The notes beneath the pieces were generated by a model, which saw nothing but the letters and a program-made list of their open reading frames with translations, did no database searches and had not been told where the DNA came from. DNA of 64,000 nt from Romanomermis culicivorax (taxonomy: Eukaryota; Nematoda; Enoplea; Mermithida; Mermithidae), in NCBI GenBank assembly GCA_963922205.1, contig CAWUHX010000317.1, positions 248,001 to 312,000 of the forward strand. Reading direction: 5' to 3'. Each line of letters opens with the position of its first letter. The stretch's first letter is position 1. The translations under genes and the position numbers were made by a program. Shown here piece by piece: positions 11,030 through 22,592 of this stretch.

Positions 11030-13057
11030 AGGCCCTGTCATACTTCGCCATGCAGTAACGCGCGGCGCCGCGCAGTGCCAGTTGTCCTATTCATACTAAC
11101 AGGCGGCGCTGCGTGGTGCCGGGCGGTGGCTTGTCATACTTCGCCGCACGGTACCGCGGGGCGCCGTACGGCGCTGCTTTTTTACTTTTGGATTTTGCTC
11201 TTCTCAAAAAATGTGAATTGCTCGTGTCGATAAATGCAAAATACGAAAAATGCGAAAAAGATGAAAAATACGAAAAAAATCGAAAAATAAAAAGCGCAAA
11301 AGAAAAATAAAAATCAATCAAAATAAAAATTACTGCTGAGAAATATCAATTTATATAAATTGATTTTGAAAAATTGAATATATATGTACACGATTATTCA
11401 TTTACATATGTGCTTACATGATCCAGATCTGATCTGGGTCCGGTCGGACCTGCTGTAGGACCCAGATTCAAAGTGGATCCATCTCCTTTTCCTTGTATTC
11501 GGGAAATCGGGACGTTCAGGAAATAGAGACGGGTGTATCCCCATTCCCCGAATGTCCCTTTTCCCCCAATGTCCAGATTCCCCGAAAGTCCCTTCTCCCC
11601 GAAAGTCCCGTTTCCCGGTAGAATGCTATAAATCAAACACTGATTTTCCCTTTTCCCCGAACGTACCTATTTCCCGAAAGTATCGAATCCCGTTTCCCCG
11701 AAAACAGAAAAAGGCTATTTTTAGATTGCACTTTGTAAATTGAAAATTTTTCCATAGAAAACATTGTAAATTGTAGGTATAAAAAATTAAAATTGAAAGT
11801 TGCTGACTTTAGATTACGTGCAACTTACAAATCTGGGTAATTTTAAAAGTATTATTGTGTGTAAACAGCTTCACAAACTTTTTTCACAATACGACAACTT
11901 TTACTTTGATTTCGTAACTATTATTTTGATTTCACAACTTTTACCTTGATTTCAAAACTTCTACTTTATTTCACAATTTTTACTTTTTGAAAAATGACCA
12001 CTTTTACTGAATTTCTGTTTGTACAGTTATCATAAATGCTAGGGGCATAAAATTAGACCCTTATAACGAAGACAAGCAGGGCATTCTAATGCAGTAATCC
12101 GCGTTATAAAAGCTCCATCCGTTCAAAATTTATGAAAGTCAGCACCGGTCGCCTTTTTTTGGCTACCTGTACGATACCTGTACGGCTACTGTACAGTATG
12201 ATCGGAATCTGGTCGGATCTGCTGTTCAGGATCTTGATACAGCTCCGACGACTGCAGCTCTCTAGATCTGGATCATGATTTGACGAAACAATTTTTTAAG
12301 ATCCGGATTCGATTTGGTCGAAAAAAGTGGATCCGTCCTTTTCGGGTAATCGGGAAGTTCGGGGAATAGGTATTAATGCATTGTTCAAGGAAAAGGGAAT
12401 TTTATTCATTATTCGGGGAATCGGGATCTTCGGAGAATAGGGACTTTTGGGGAATCGGGACGTTCGGGGAATAAGGACACAATCATAGAGACTAATGCAT
12501 TTTTCGGGGAAATAAAAAATTTATTCATTATTCGGGGAATCGGGATCTACGGGGAGTATGAACTTTCGGACTATTGGGATATTTGCAAAAAAGGGACGTT
12601 GGGGGAATAAGGACTCAATCGAAAAGGAGTACACTTGTTGTAGGAACATGTTTACACCTACTTTGCATATTCATAATTTTTACACATTATAATGTCTTCA
12701 TTGCAAATTGAGTGATCAACTTCTTAGTAAATCTTCATTGAAAATTAAGTAATCAATTTGGTAAAATAATTTGACGTGTCAGAATTCACCATTCAAGTGA
12801 AAAATCTGATTCAACTACATGTATAGATGTCACAGTATGCAACAATATGTTACAACAACAGTATGCTGCAACTTTAGAACACATAACTTGTTCGAAAATT
12901 TCGGTCCAGTTGAAACTTGATGGCGGCGCCGCGCGGCGCCGCAAAAATAACAAAAACCTATTCATACTTCAAAGGTGGTACTGCGCGGTACCATGTGGCG
13001 CGGCTTTTTAGTATGGACAGAACAACTGGCGCCGCGCGGTACCGCGCGGTGAAGTAT
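11030..13057. mobile_element. non-autonomous Harbinger-type element, 2.0 kb
   Basis: Terminal inverted repeats aggccctgtcatacttc (from 11030) and its reverse complement (ending 13057) are each flanked by TAA (11027-11029 and 13058-13060), the 3-bp target duplication typical of PIF-Harbinger. Just inside each end is an unusual GC-rich palindromic block (gcgcggcgccgcgcag near 11060; ggcggcgccgcgcggc near 12920). The interior has arrays of a ccccgaaagtccc-like word on one side (11510-11700) and its complement on the other (12340-12610), so the element could fold into a giant hairpin. It has no transposase gene. Confidence 0.8.
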
Positions 13058-13259
13058 GACAGGGCCTTAAGATTAAATATTGAGATGCGTAAGTTGTATA
13101 AATAAAGACGACCAGACAGTAGATTTTATACAGTCTATTGATCTTGTACATTATATTGATTATTTTTTTGTTTGCGTTCACGTTGAACATGTTTACATAC
13201 ATGTGTTTACATTACTTTGTTTACGGTGTTTTTTGTTTATTTGTCATATTTTAATTCCC

Positions 13260-13720
13260 CCTTAATTAATTTTTTTTAATTTTTTAATTTTAATTTTTTA
13301 ATTTGAATTATTTTCTTTTTAATTTTTTAAACTTTAAATTTTTCAAGTTTAAATTTTTTAATTTAAAATTTTTTAATTATAAATTTTTTAATTTAAAATT
13401 TTTTAATTTTAAATTTTTTAATTTTAAATTTTTTAATTTTAAATTTTTCAATTTTAAATTTTAAATTTTCCAATTTTAAACTTTAATTGTTTAAATTTTA
13501 AGTTTTAAAGATTTTAAATTTTAAATTTTTTTCAAATTTAAATTTTAAATTTTGTTCAATTTTAAATTTGAAATATTTTTAATTTGAAATATTTTTAATT
13601 TTAAATTTTTTTAATTTTAAATTTTTTTAATTTTGAATTTTTTTAATTGTAAATTTTAAAATTTTTTAATTCTAAATTTATTTTTAATTAATAAAGTTTG
13701 ACATTAAAATTAATTAATTT
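13260..13720. repeat. A/T low-complexity tract
   Basis: About 450 bp built almost entirely of taattttaaattttt-like words, a degenerate simple repeat. No gene. Confidence 0.85.
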
Positions 13721-14401
13721 TTCAGAAAGTTAATTATTTAATAAATAAAAACGCTGGAATCAATCAACAAAACCAGCAAATCTACCATTTTGTTGTAAAC
13801 AAATATGGCTACAGTATTACTACGCGCTGTAGTTGCAAAGTATTGCACTTGCGTAAAGTGCGCATATTTCACCCAAAAACATGAAAAATCTATTTTTTTG
13901 ACTACTGTATCTTATCTGGTAGCAAATTCTTAGTTTTTACTAATTCCACTTCATTTTACATTCCAACTACCGGAATAGTATTTACTGTAGCATGTAGCTT
14001 TCCCGATCCCTAAAAAGTACGGAAGGCTTGTACTTTTTTCCTGACGTCAGGAAAGCCATCCTTTCCTGATCAGGAAGACATCAGGAACACCATTCCTTAT
14101 CAGGTTGGGAATGCTGTCCGGATCCTGATTTCAGGATTATGGATTGCATCAGGATCGAAAATTCAGGGAACGAGCTTTCCTGACTCAGGAAAGGCCATTT
14201 TTTAAGGATCCGGATCACTATACATCAGCCTTTACTACTACTTTCGGAAATCATAGCATTCCCACTCTGTGCTTTACCAGACCATCCATGTGTTTGATGT
14301 CATCTAATGAAAAACATATACCACTCTTCCATTAGAATTTTCTCAATAACTGTCTGTACAGTTTTAATAAAAATATAGTAATCAAAAGCTCTTGTGATGC
14401 T
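13721..14401. other. no gene; opposed tcaggaaag words near 14040-14215
   Basis: Words such as cctgacgtcagg, cctgatcagg and tcctgactcagga recur, and related sequence (aaggatcaggaaagg) lies at 10935-10955. This suggests an older inverted-repeat element interrupted by the 2.0 kb Harbinger-type element and the A/T tract. Ends were not defined. Confidence 0.35.
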
Positions 14402-14843
14402 CTACAATCGTAACAGAACAGATTTAAATGAAATTTTGTCTGAAAATATTGTCTCCCTCATCAAACTGCAGATGGAGATCTGGCTGTTGGATTCCGCGCT
14501 GGGGCACAAATTACTGTCATTCTCCAAGTTTTTTACAACAGTGCGCTGCCATGTGTTTATTGCTTTTTCATTTCCTCCTTCATCATTGTTATATTTTACT
14601 TCTATGCCCCCAGAAGCACCAGTTCTCCTTTTTGCATCCCATTTTCGTACTGTGTATTGACCGATATTTGGCCACACAGTGTCTCACAGATATTTCCAAC
14701 TTTTGGGGTGCCATATTGAAACTGTGCAACTCAATACAATTCTTGTCAATAGTCTGCCATGCTGCCGATTTGTCCTCTTTTGTCAGACTACTTAAAAAAG
14801 AACCAAATAGAATACACTTCTTTTCCAGGATAAAATCAAGCAA
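14402..14843 (-). pseudogene. Myb/SANT-like DNA-binding protein remnant
   Basis: Two overlapping minus-strand frames (14589-14843, then 14402-14677) give SSLTKEDKSAAWQTI, then ISVRHCVAKY, then VRKWDAKRRTGASGG. This matches the layout of Myb/SANT-like (trihelix-type) proteins: an acidic helix, an AW.xI helix, and a Kw...KkrTG tail. Such proteins are commonly the second gene of PIF-Harbinger elements, where they aid end recognition. A frameshift near 14650 breaks it. The pairing with Harbinger elements nearby is inference. Confidence 0.5.
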
Positions 14844-15540
14844 CTGATATCATGGTGACTTGTTCAGGGTACAAATTATTTGTTTAAACTAAAATAATTG
14901 GCTGCAAAAATGAAGAAAATCGCACATTTAATGCATGTGTCAATTGTTAAAACCAATGTTGATAACCATTTATTTAAACATCGAACACAAATCTATAATT
15001 TAGAAATATCTAAAACCCAAAATCTCTTGAACAGTTATCAATCAGAGATAACTATGGTTATTACCAAAAATAGCAGACTGAGAACATACTATCACGTGCC
15101 GACCAATTTTCCCAAACATCACGTGATTCCCATCATGCTGATATTTTATGTTTTTCGCCACTTTTTATTTCACAGTTACTTACTTTTATTTCATTCCTTT
15201 CATTATGTTTCACATGCATTTTTGTGTGACGTTTTTGTCGTATTTTGTTGTTTTCCTTTTCGCACATAGGCTGCAATATGACCCTTTAATTGAAACTTCC
15301 ACTAAACGAGCTCTACAAGCATATGGTCATAATTGGTGCATCACGTGCACCTCTTATCAGTAAAACTAGCGACATTTTTGTGATGCAAAATGGCTAGTCA
15401 AGAAGTTTTCATTAAAGACGTTTATACGTTTAGCATATGCATGAAACTCACTCCCAATGCTAAATGTATTTGAACTGGAAAATGTCTATGTGACCATAGG
15501 CATCTTCTGCACCATTTTCCTCAGCAGAAGTTAGCTTGGG
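14844..15540. other. no gene recognised
   Basis: A/T-rich DNA; plus-strand ORFs near 14898-15363 lack domain signatures. Confidence 0.4.
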
Positions 15541-15559
15541 CCTCGTAAGCTCCGCCCAG

Positions 15560-15920
15560 GTCATACTGCATGCCCATGTGGCCCCTTAAAAAGGCCTGTT
15601 TTGTTAGTTTTTCACTCATTCTCTGGGTTCAGTGCTCATGTTCAGTTTTGTCTTTAGCTCGTGTCTGCCACCTTACTTCATTTTAATAAATTTTAATATT
15701 TGTGTTCCTCTTGTGTTCGTATGAGCAACCTGTCGCCTATCTTGTGCCAGGTCTCCGTGCATACCCACTGGTTAACTAAGAAAAGAGTCACCCCTACCTC
15801 CTATGTGCGTTTGTCGAGGAACCGAGTTGATCAACCCTCCTGTTCATCAACCAGAATCGGAAATCAGGACCCATCGCCCTTCATGGAATCATATTTTGAG
15901 AAGCAGGACTAGGTAGGTCT
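15560..15920 (+). other. possible LTR or promoter-polyA region
   Basis: ccttaaaaaggcctg could be a TATA-like box, followed about 100 bp later by ttttaataaattttaa with an AATAAA-type signal, a layout seen in LTRs. A possible primer-binding word tggttaactaag lies at 15769. No second copy was found, so this is speculative. It could be the 5' LTR of the decayed element at 22593-26349. Confidence 0.2.
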
Positions 15921-15949
15921 TCTCAGGTGATTATTGTTGTTGAGGGCCT

Positions 15950-16760
15950 ATTTTGGGGAACCCTTTCTTAAGTCAGTTTTCCCTTGAGTTTCCACTCAGT
16001 TAAAAGGGCTCTTGTTCCCATCGGGTTAGGGCTAAAAAGGGGCTCTTTTGGTTAACAATCAGGTCCCCAAATCAAGTCATTTTTCGGATGACCTTGTCCA
16101 TCTTTCATACTGAATGGGAGCAGGGAATTGTCGTCCCTAACCTGGCCGTGTTGTCCATTACTCTACAGCAGCACCCCAGGACAGCACCAGAGTACCCTAT
16201 AGGCCTTCCTATAGGCAATACTAGCCCATTTAGGTTCCCCAAGTGAGAAAGCAATGGGCCACCCAATGGGGTCACAGCATGTCACTCACTGTGACATGGC
16301 CATATTTTTCTATCAATATGGCACGGATTTTCCATCAATGTGACAGATCACGTTATCACATAATGTGACATGGCCCCACTTATCACTTAACCTGGCATGG
16401 CGAGGCTGGAAAATCGAACTTAAGCCTGGCTAATCACCCTTGAGTCAGAAAACCCACTATTTGAGTGGAGAAACCTCCCTTAAATCAGGTGAATCGTTTT
16501 TTAAGTTGGAAAACTCTCCCTTAAAACAGGTTCTAGCCCTCATATGAGTCGGAAACCTCCCGTAAGGCAGGTATACTGCCTCTTAAGTCGGAAAATGGCC
16601 CCTATGTTGGAGAATATCGCCAGCTTAAGCTGGAAAACATCCCTTAAGTCGAGTTAAATTACTGCAAGCTGGAAATAGCCCTTAGGAGTGATAAATTGAT
16701 TTATGTGTATATTTTATGGCCCTTATGTGTTGTATCACCCTTAAGTTCAATAAATTCCCC
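15950..16760 (+). repeat. degenerate repeat with cccttaagtcggaaa core
   Basis: The word cttaagtcggaaaa and variants recur at roughly 25-30 base spacing, most clearly from 16395 to 16690 (for example near 16415, 16435, 16500 and 16575). An old minisatellite; no gene. Confidence 0.5.
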
Positions 16761-17067
16761 AGTGTTGAGTTTCCACAGAGTTGTGCCCCCAGAGTCGAGT
16801 TATATACATAGAGTAGTCTGACTAAACCTCCTCTGCATTCTCAATTCCTCCATTCTTTTTGTAAATTTTTCCCCATCTTCTTTTTCTCTGCTTTTTCTCC
16901 TTCACTCTCCTTGTGTTCTGGGTGGTATACTGTACCGTCTTAGCACTGGATCAGTTACAGTATGCCTGTTTTAAATACATACTCTAAAAATAGTATACCT
17001 GTGTGCATGTACTTGAGTATCACATTTCCTGACGTCTACTGCCCCTGAGCTATGCATGGTTAACAAT

Positions 17068-17076
17068 CACTTGATA
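17068..17076 (+). repeat. target-site duplication, left copy
   Basis: CACTTGATA here and at 19352-19360 flank the MULE exactly. Nine bases is the usual duplication length for MULE insertions. Confidence 0.85.
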
Positions 17077-17082
17077 TGGGTC

Positions 17083-17256
17083 TACGACAATTGGGTGAAA
17101 GACAATTGGGTAAACGACAATTGGGTGAATGACAATTGGGTGAATGACAATTGGGTGAACGACAACTGGGTGAATGCGACAATTGGGTGAATGCGACAAT
17201 TGGGTGAACGACAGTTGGGTGAAAGACAATTGGGTGAATGCGGCAATTGGGTGAAA
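17083..17256 (-). repeat. MULE left terminal array
   Basis: About eleven copies of gacaattgggtgaa(t/c), some extended to gaatgcg, run in tandem. They are in inverse orientation to the array at 19109-19345. Confidence 0.9.
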
Positions 17257-17390
17257 ATCATGAACAAACAGTAGGAATTAGGCAAATGTGCAAGAAAATG
17301 TTTGTAGGCACTATGATGTACAATGTGATAATTTTTATTCCATGCTCAGCCAAAATTGTCAATTTATTCATCAAAAAATGAGGTGAAAAA

Positions 17391-18890
17391 TCAAAATGAC
17401 AAATTGTGGGCTATTCCACGTAAAAATTGAATTCTATCAGTTTCATAAAATTTGAGTACAATATTTTTTATACGGTGGTCAAGATCAACATATTTCTTTT
17501 TCCGTAATTCCACATGGCCTGCCAGTAATTGTTCAACCCATCATGTGAATACAGCCTCTTCAACCTGTAAAGCAGATATAAAACGCCAAATTGTTGGATG
17601 ATCACAACAGATTGAAGAATGAAACCGCCGATGCCAAGCTTCGACAGCATTGTTTGATCGAGGCAAATCGTTTATCACTTGATTATAATTGTTCCAAAAC
17701 GCCAGAGGGAACAGGCGCTCACGAACTCTGTTCCTACAAATGCGACCAATATAATTGTCTTCAAAATAATCGATTAGTGGGCGGCAATCATCTGGTAAAT
17801 GGTCGACTAAGTCATCAAAAGCGGTGTGTACTTGTTCGACAGGGATAAATGATAAAGCTGGAATCATCCTAATGCAGATTGAAAATTCTGCATCATTTGC
17901 ATAACGTTCCTGCAAGCTATGCTCTTGCACACGATGATAAATATTTTGACACATATGGAATAAACAGCCATGAATAACTGCATTGGGGAAAATTGCCTCA
18001 AAAGCATTTATCGAAGCTAACTCAAAGTCACAAAGAATGGCTGTTGGGTTTAAATCAGGCTGCAAATCTACCAAAACTCGAAGAAACCTTGCATAAGTTT
18101 GGTTTTGCTTATTGGGCATAAGACCGTACACAAGAGGAATACATTGTCCATTGACATATGCATGAATAGTATAGAGCTGGTAGAAAAGTTTGGGGGACAC
18201 TTTGAATGTCCCATCAGCATACCAGTTTGTAGAATTAAGCAAAATTTTGAAATTGTTCGCTGTGGAAAAAATTAAAATCTGATTTTGTCCAGGTCCAGAA
18301 TCATACTGTAGAAAGTTGTCACCCGATTTAGTTAGCTTATATTCTGGAGGAATTTCAAGTGATGCCAAATCATGTGGCTGTGCTGGGAATTTTGAAGTTC
18401 GTTGCCGTTGAATCATTCGTTTTAATGAAGAAGTGGTTGGAAGGTGTACTGCTGCTGCTACTGTAATGTTTGTCGTCTTATTATGTACAATTGTTTTGGT
18501 AGTTTCCTATAAAGCAAAAAACTATCCGAAAATTGGTTTTTCGACGTTTTTTAGAATTTTTGATAAACTTAGCTGTAAAACGACTGAGGCTACTCCTAAG
18601 GCTATTCCTCTACCCCATACATACCTGAGTATCAGTAGCCTGTGTTCTGGCGATTTCCAAGGCTTTCAAAACGTGAAGATGAGTTGCATCTGGGGCCTGA
18701 GTGTGCTCTGACCACGTGGTAACATGACCTCCAGCTTGACAATTAACTGACGAAATAGCGCGGGCCTTGCAAAATCGTTTTTTCTTGCATTGCCAGTATA
18801 CCATAGTATCGTGATTTTTTCACAGACGTAAGCCTAACCATTGTAGAGTAGCTTTCGTTTGCCTCTCTCGCTAATTGTAAATTCAGCCAT
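17391..18890 (-). pseudogene. MULE transposase with FLYWCH zinc finger
   Basis: The gene starts at ATG 18890-18888 with MAEFTISERGKRKLLYNG, the start of a FLYWCH finger. The finger continues in a shifted frame with VYWQCKKKRFCKAR and a later His pair (18610-18804). A probable intron (gtatgt ... cattacag, about 18466-18624) leads into the DDE domain (17541-18416), which shows WYADGTFK with the first Asp, ILCDFELASINAFEAIFP with the second, GCLFHMCQNIY, and NNAVEAWHRRFHS. After a TGA at 17543-17541 the frame continues with WVEQLLAGHVELRKKKY to the real stop at 17391. Lesions are TAG at 18836-18834, a frameshift near 18805 and that TGA. Transposases of this type cut out and reinsert the element in the nucleus. 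Confidence 0.88.
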
Positions 18891-19108
18891 TTGACAGTAG
18901 CACCAAAATATTCAACTATGAATTCCAATGTCTGTACATACATATATATACTGATATGTGTTCTTTGTTGCTTTATATGTTCTTTGTTTCCTTGTATACT
19001 TTTGTCACCCATTGTTATCACCTTCTTTTTCTATCAGACCTACTATATTTCTGTCCACCTACATGCTACTATTTTCTGTCCACCTGCATGCTGCTGTTTT
19101 TTATTATT

Positions 19109-19345
19109 TTCACCCAATTGTCATATTCACCCAATTGTCGTAGTCACGCAATTGTCTCTCACCCATCTGTCGTTCACCCAATTGTCGCATTCACCCAATT
19201 GTCGCGTTCACCCAATTGTCGTTCACCCATCTGTTGTTCACCCAATTGTCCCATTCACCCAATTGTCGCGTTCACCCAATTGTCATTCACCCAATTGTCG
19301 TTCACCCAACTGTCATCCACCCAATTGTCTTTCACCCAATTGTTG
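19109..19345 (+). repeat. MULE right terminal array
   Basis: About sixteen copies of ttcacccaattgtcg, some with an extra cgtt or cat, run in tandem. The spacers are not unique, so this is not a CRISPR array. Confidence 0.9.
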
Positions 19346-19360
19346 GGATCCCACTTGATA

Positions 19361-19944
19361 CAGCACATTCCTCCACACTTGACTCTGGATGTCACATGTG
19401 GCTGTGATCAGATTATCTGTTTACAGTACCAGTGTCAATATTTTTATATTTTCTTATCTCTGCCAGGCATTGGCTGAGTTGCTCACTTTTCCAGTCTAAA
19501 ATAAATTCAACTGTACTGTTGACACATTTAACATGCGTGCATATCAGAATCACACTTCTTATCTCTTCTGTCTCAAACTTTTTTTATTTATTTTACTTTC
19601 TCTTCTTTCTGCCATCTGTGCATCATGTGTGACAACAAATAATCAATTAATTTTCCTTCTCTTTCCCTACTCAATAAATAAATCTTTTCATATCTCAAAA
19701 ACTACTTTCTTTCCTTTATATCAGGAAAAAAAATTTTTTTTTATTTCCCTTCTCTATACTAAATCAAATCTTCCCACTCCAAAAAAATCGTTTTTCTTCC
19801 AGGTCACACAGGTATTACAGTTTGGTATCTTTCAGTAAGTCTCTTCTCTTTTGTCATCCACTTACTGTAAGGTCTCTTCTTCTTCTCTTCTGTGGGTTGT
19901 TGCAAGGAGGTGATGATTCGCGAGTCATAACCACTGACTTCAGC
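19361..19944. other. pyrimidine-rich DNA, no gene
   Basis: T/C-rich sequence. The plus-strand frames running through it are low-complexity artefacts. Confidence 0.5.
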
Positions 19945-20770
19945 AATGAAAACATCACATGTTGTTGTTTCTAGGTGGTTAGTCTTACAGACCCTGCCTC
20001 TGACGTCCGCAACTGACTCATTTGCTGCTGTTGCATTAAGGTAGTCTACCCAATGTGTCCTACCTTTGACGTCAGCAATGGCTGCATCACATAGATCATC
20101 AATATCCTGCCCCTGGCGCTAGCAACAGCTGCATCCCTTGCTGTTGCCTTAAGGAGTGAGTGGCCTCAGAGGCTCTACCTCTAACATCAGCAATGGTAAC
20201 ATAACATGTTGCCTTTATGGGTTGGTGATGTTAGAGCACCTTCCCTCTGATGTGTGCAACAGCAGAGGCTCATGTTGTTGCATCAGGACTGGTTGGTTTA
20301 CAGACCTCCTTCTTTGACATCAGCAACAGCAACACCATGTGTTGTTGTTCTGAAATGTGTGGCCTTACAAACCCTACATCTGATGTCTGCAACAACGGCA
20401 TCTCATGTCATTGCTGTGGGGTGGTTGATACTCAGCTCCCCCCTTGAGGTCAGCAAGGGTGATATTATGTGTTACCATAAGGGAGTTGTTGGCTTCAGAG
20501 CCCTATCCCTGATGTCTGCAATGATAATGTTTCATGTTCTCATGTCAGAATTGAGGTTTTACAACCCTATTCTGACCTTCGCAATGGCAACATTTTGTGT
20601 TACTGAAGTGGTTTGATGGCTGCAGGCCCCTACCCCTGATGTTTGCAACTGCCACATGAGACTTTGGCAGTCACATCCCAGTTGCCTGTGGTCAGCACCA
20701 AGGTGATGTGTTGGTTTATACCCCGCCTTTGATGTCAGCACCCCGTTACTGTTGGTTTTCAAGGCTGCCA
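19945..20770 (+). repeat. diverged minisatellite, ~65 bp unit, about 12-13 copies
   Basis: The repeated core approximates ctctgatgtcagcaacagc followed by catgttgttgtt and a ggttggtttcagag-like end. Units begin near 19948, 20000, 20060, 20110, 20175, 20240, 20305 and so on to 20770. Copies differ at about a third of positions. Apparent ORFs here are by-products of the repeat. Confidence 0.75.
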
Positions 20771-22592
20771 CTTGAGTTGTAGGTGGTTGTTAGAATATGA
20801 TCCTATCACCTACAGCTCTTGTCAAAGGGTTGAAGTTTGTGTGTAACTGATGCCTGGGAAACATCAGTCAAGATGGGAACTCAACCTGAGATGCTTTTAG
20901 TCCGTGATACTGATCAGGTTGTCCACCCAGGTAGCAACACTGTTGATCAGCACATTACTGCCTTAAAGCTTTAACTGCAGGTTGGAATGAGTTACACTTG
21001 GCCTCAGCTGGGTTGGTTGCTTCACTAATGTGAATGTTAGGCATTTGCAGTCAGTACTGCCTGTGTCTGACATCTGCAAGGATCTGGCAACCTTCTTGTA
21101 AATTTCTTATCTAAATTTATCACTTTTCTCTCATCTTTTCCGAGCTTTCACAAAAAGATCTTCTTTAGTGTCCCTGCCATAGTGGTTCCCAAGGAGCCAC
21201 TGCATAGCCTCCAGTTGGGCCTAGAGTGTAAATGACCCCTTGTAATACTTCTTTCACTCAAACACCTTTGTTAGCTGGCCTAATGATGTCCACACTAGAG
21301 TCGCACATAATCCTGAGTCCACCTCTGTTGGTTGTCCATATAGCATAATAAGCGGCAAGTCCGCCTCAGCGAAAGTGTTAAGAGTCCACCTCAACACAAT
21401 ACTGAGTCCACCTCAGCACTCTACACTCACTGATGAAAGTCACGGGGACACCTTGTACCCCTTTCCCTAGATGCTTTGAGTCTGCCTCAAACCATCTGGA
21501 GGAAGCTGGGCGAGTCCCACCTCCATTTATTTTGACAGCTGGGCCAAGGACCCCCATGTCACCCCTTTACTGACTGAGTGTGTCAGAGTAGCACCTTAGT
21601 ACAACATGCTCTTGCCTCTACTGGTGACCTACCAAGTCTCATTGCAACACAGTGATGGGCATCCTGGCCACTAGCTGTATATAATGCTCCTGGAGAGTGC
21701 CCATTCTGTTCAAAACATGAGCTGTCATTTTGGGCATGGTTGTAAAGTTTTTGTGAATGTCCTCCTCTACAGAACCTCCTGTGCTGTCCATCTCACTGCA
21801 CAGAGATGGTGATTGCTCCTATTGAGTGAGGCTGATTACGTAACAATGCAGCCCCTTTTCATAACCAGATGTGTAAATTAATTCTGTCCTTATTTATCTC
21901 TATCTTAAGTTTACTTTAAGTTGTCCACTTTTACTTATCTTCTAAGCCACTTCATGCACTACTCCTAGTGAGTAGGACTGTGCTGGCTACAAGTCCGCCC
22001 CTACCCAAGGTTTTGTAAACTAGTACCTATAGTTCAACTTCCAGATAAAATCCATTTTGAGTGGGTTTTAACATCTCAATGAGTCACCTTGTTTTCGGCT
22101 GGGAAACCACCATCTTGTTTGAAATTCTCATATTTTTTACTGAAATTACCAGGCCCAGGCCCCATTTCTCAAATTCACTCTGTCAGAATCAGTTCCCCAA
22201 ACACTAGGCTACACGTATGAGCACACACTTGATCAGATAAATCCCTTTCTGTGTCAACCTAATTTACATCTGTTGGGTTTTGAGTGCTACAAACTTGTTC
22301 TTCTCTAGCCCCATTATCATGTAGCCCCTAGTCTTTGTTATCAAAGAAGAACTAGCCGCTTAACACCTCAAAAGGCAGTGGCAAAAGCAGTCAAGGAATT
22401 CATGAGCTTCTTTGCTGCAAATTCTGAAAAGTAATACTTACTCTTTTGTGCAAAATAGAGACACCAAGACATTCCTGCCATCTCAGCACTAAGTCTACAC
22501 GGACCAGTGAGCCTCTCTCTATTTAATTTGATAAGATAGCTTCACAAGCTTGTAGATCAGTCCTAGGCACCCTATGGGAGGATGAGTTAGAC
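20771..22592. other. gene-free region upstream of decayed gag-env element
   Basis: No coding signature. Between 21300 and 21510 the word gagtccacctcagcac recurs about six times, a further decayed minisatellite. The region may be the long leader of the element that starts at 22593. Confidence 0.4.

Larger units (their letters stand above)
17077..19351 (-). mobile_element. FLYWCH-type MULE (Mutator-like) transposon
   Basis: A 2,275-bp element bounded by the 9-bp duplication CACTTGATA. Its ends are inverted: the left end reads gggtctacgacaattgggtg, and the reverse complement of the right end reads ggatcccaacaattgggtg. Inward, each end continues into an array of the same ~13-17 bp word, gacaattgggtgaat on the left (17083-17256) and its complement on the right (19109-19345). 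Between them is one transposase gene on the minus strand. The layout matches MuDR/Phantom-type elements of animals that carry a FLYWCH zinc finger. Only a few lesions are present, so the insertion is not very old. Confidence 0.9.

Noticed and set aside
11113..13105. ORFs in the GC-rich blocks
   Set aside because: They fall inside terminal repeats of a Harbinger-type element and translate palindromic DNA.
14428..14847. 139-codon plus-strand ORF
   Set aside because: It overlaps minus-strand frames with a recognisable Myb/SANT-like pattern, so the plus-strand frame looks like a shadow.
17083..19345. CRISPR-like arrays of a short repeat
   Set aside because: No unique spacers, two arrays in inverse orientation, a transposase between and a 9-bp target duplication outside: these are MULE ends in a eukaryotic genome.
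18891..19477. Plus-strand ORFs of 155 and 173 codons
   Set aside because: Their length comes from the tandem ttcacccaattgtcg array at the end of the MULE; the repeated peptide is an artefact.
20254..20616. 120-codon plus-strand ORF
   Set aside because: It lies wholly in the diverged 65-bp minisatellite and has no domain.
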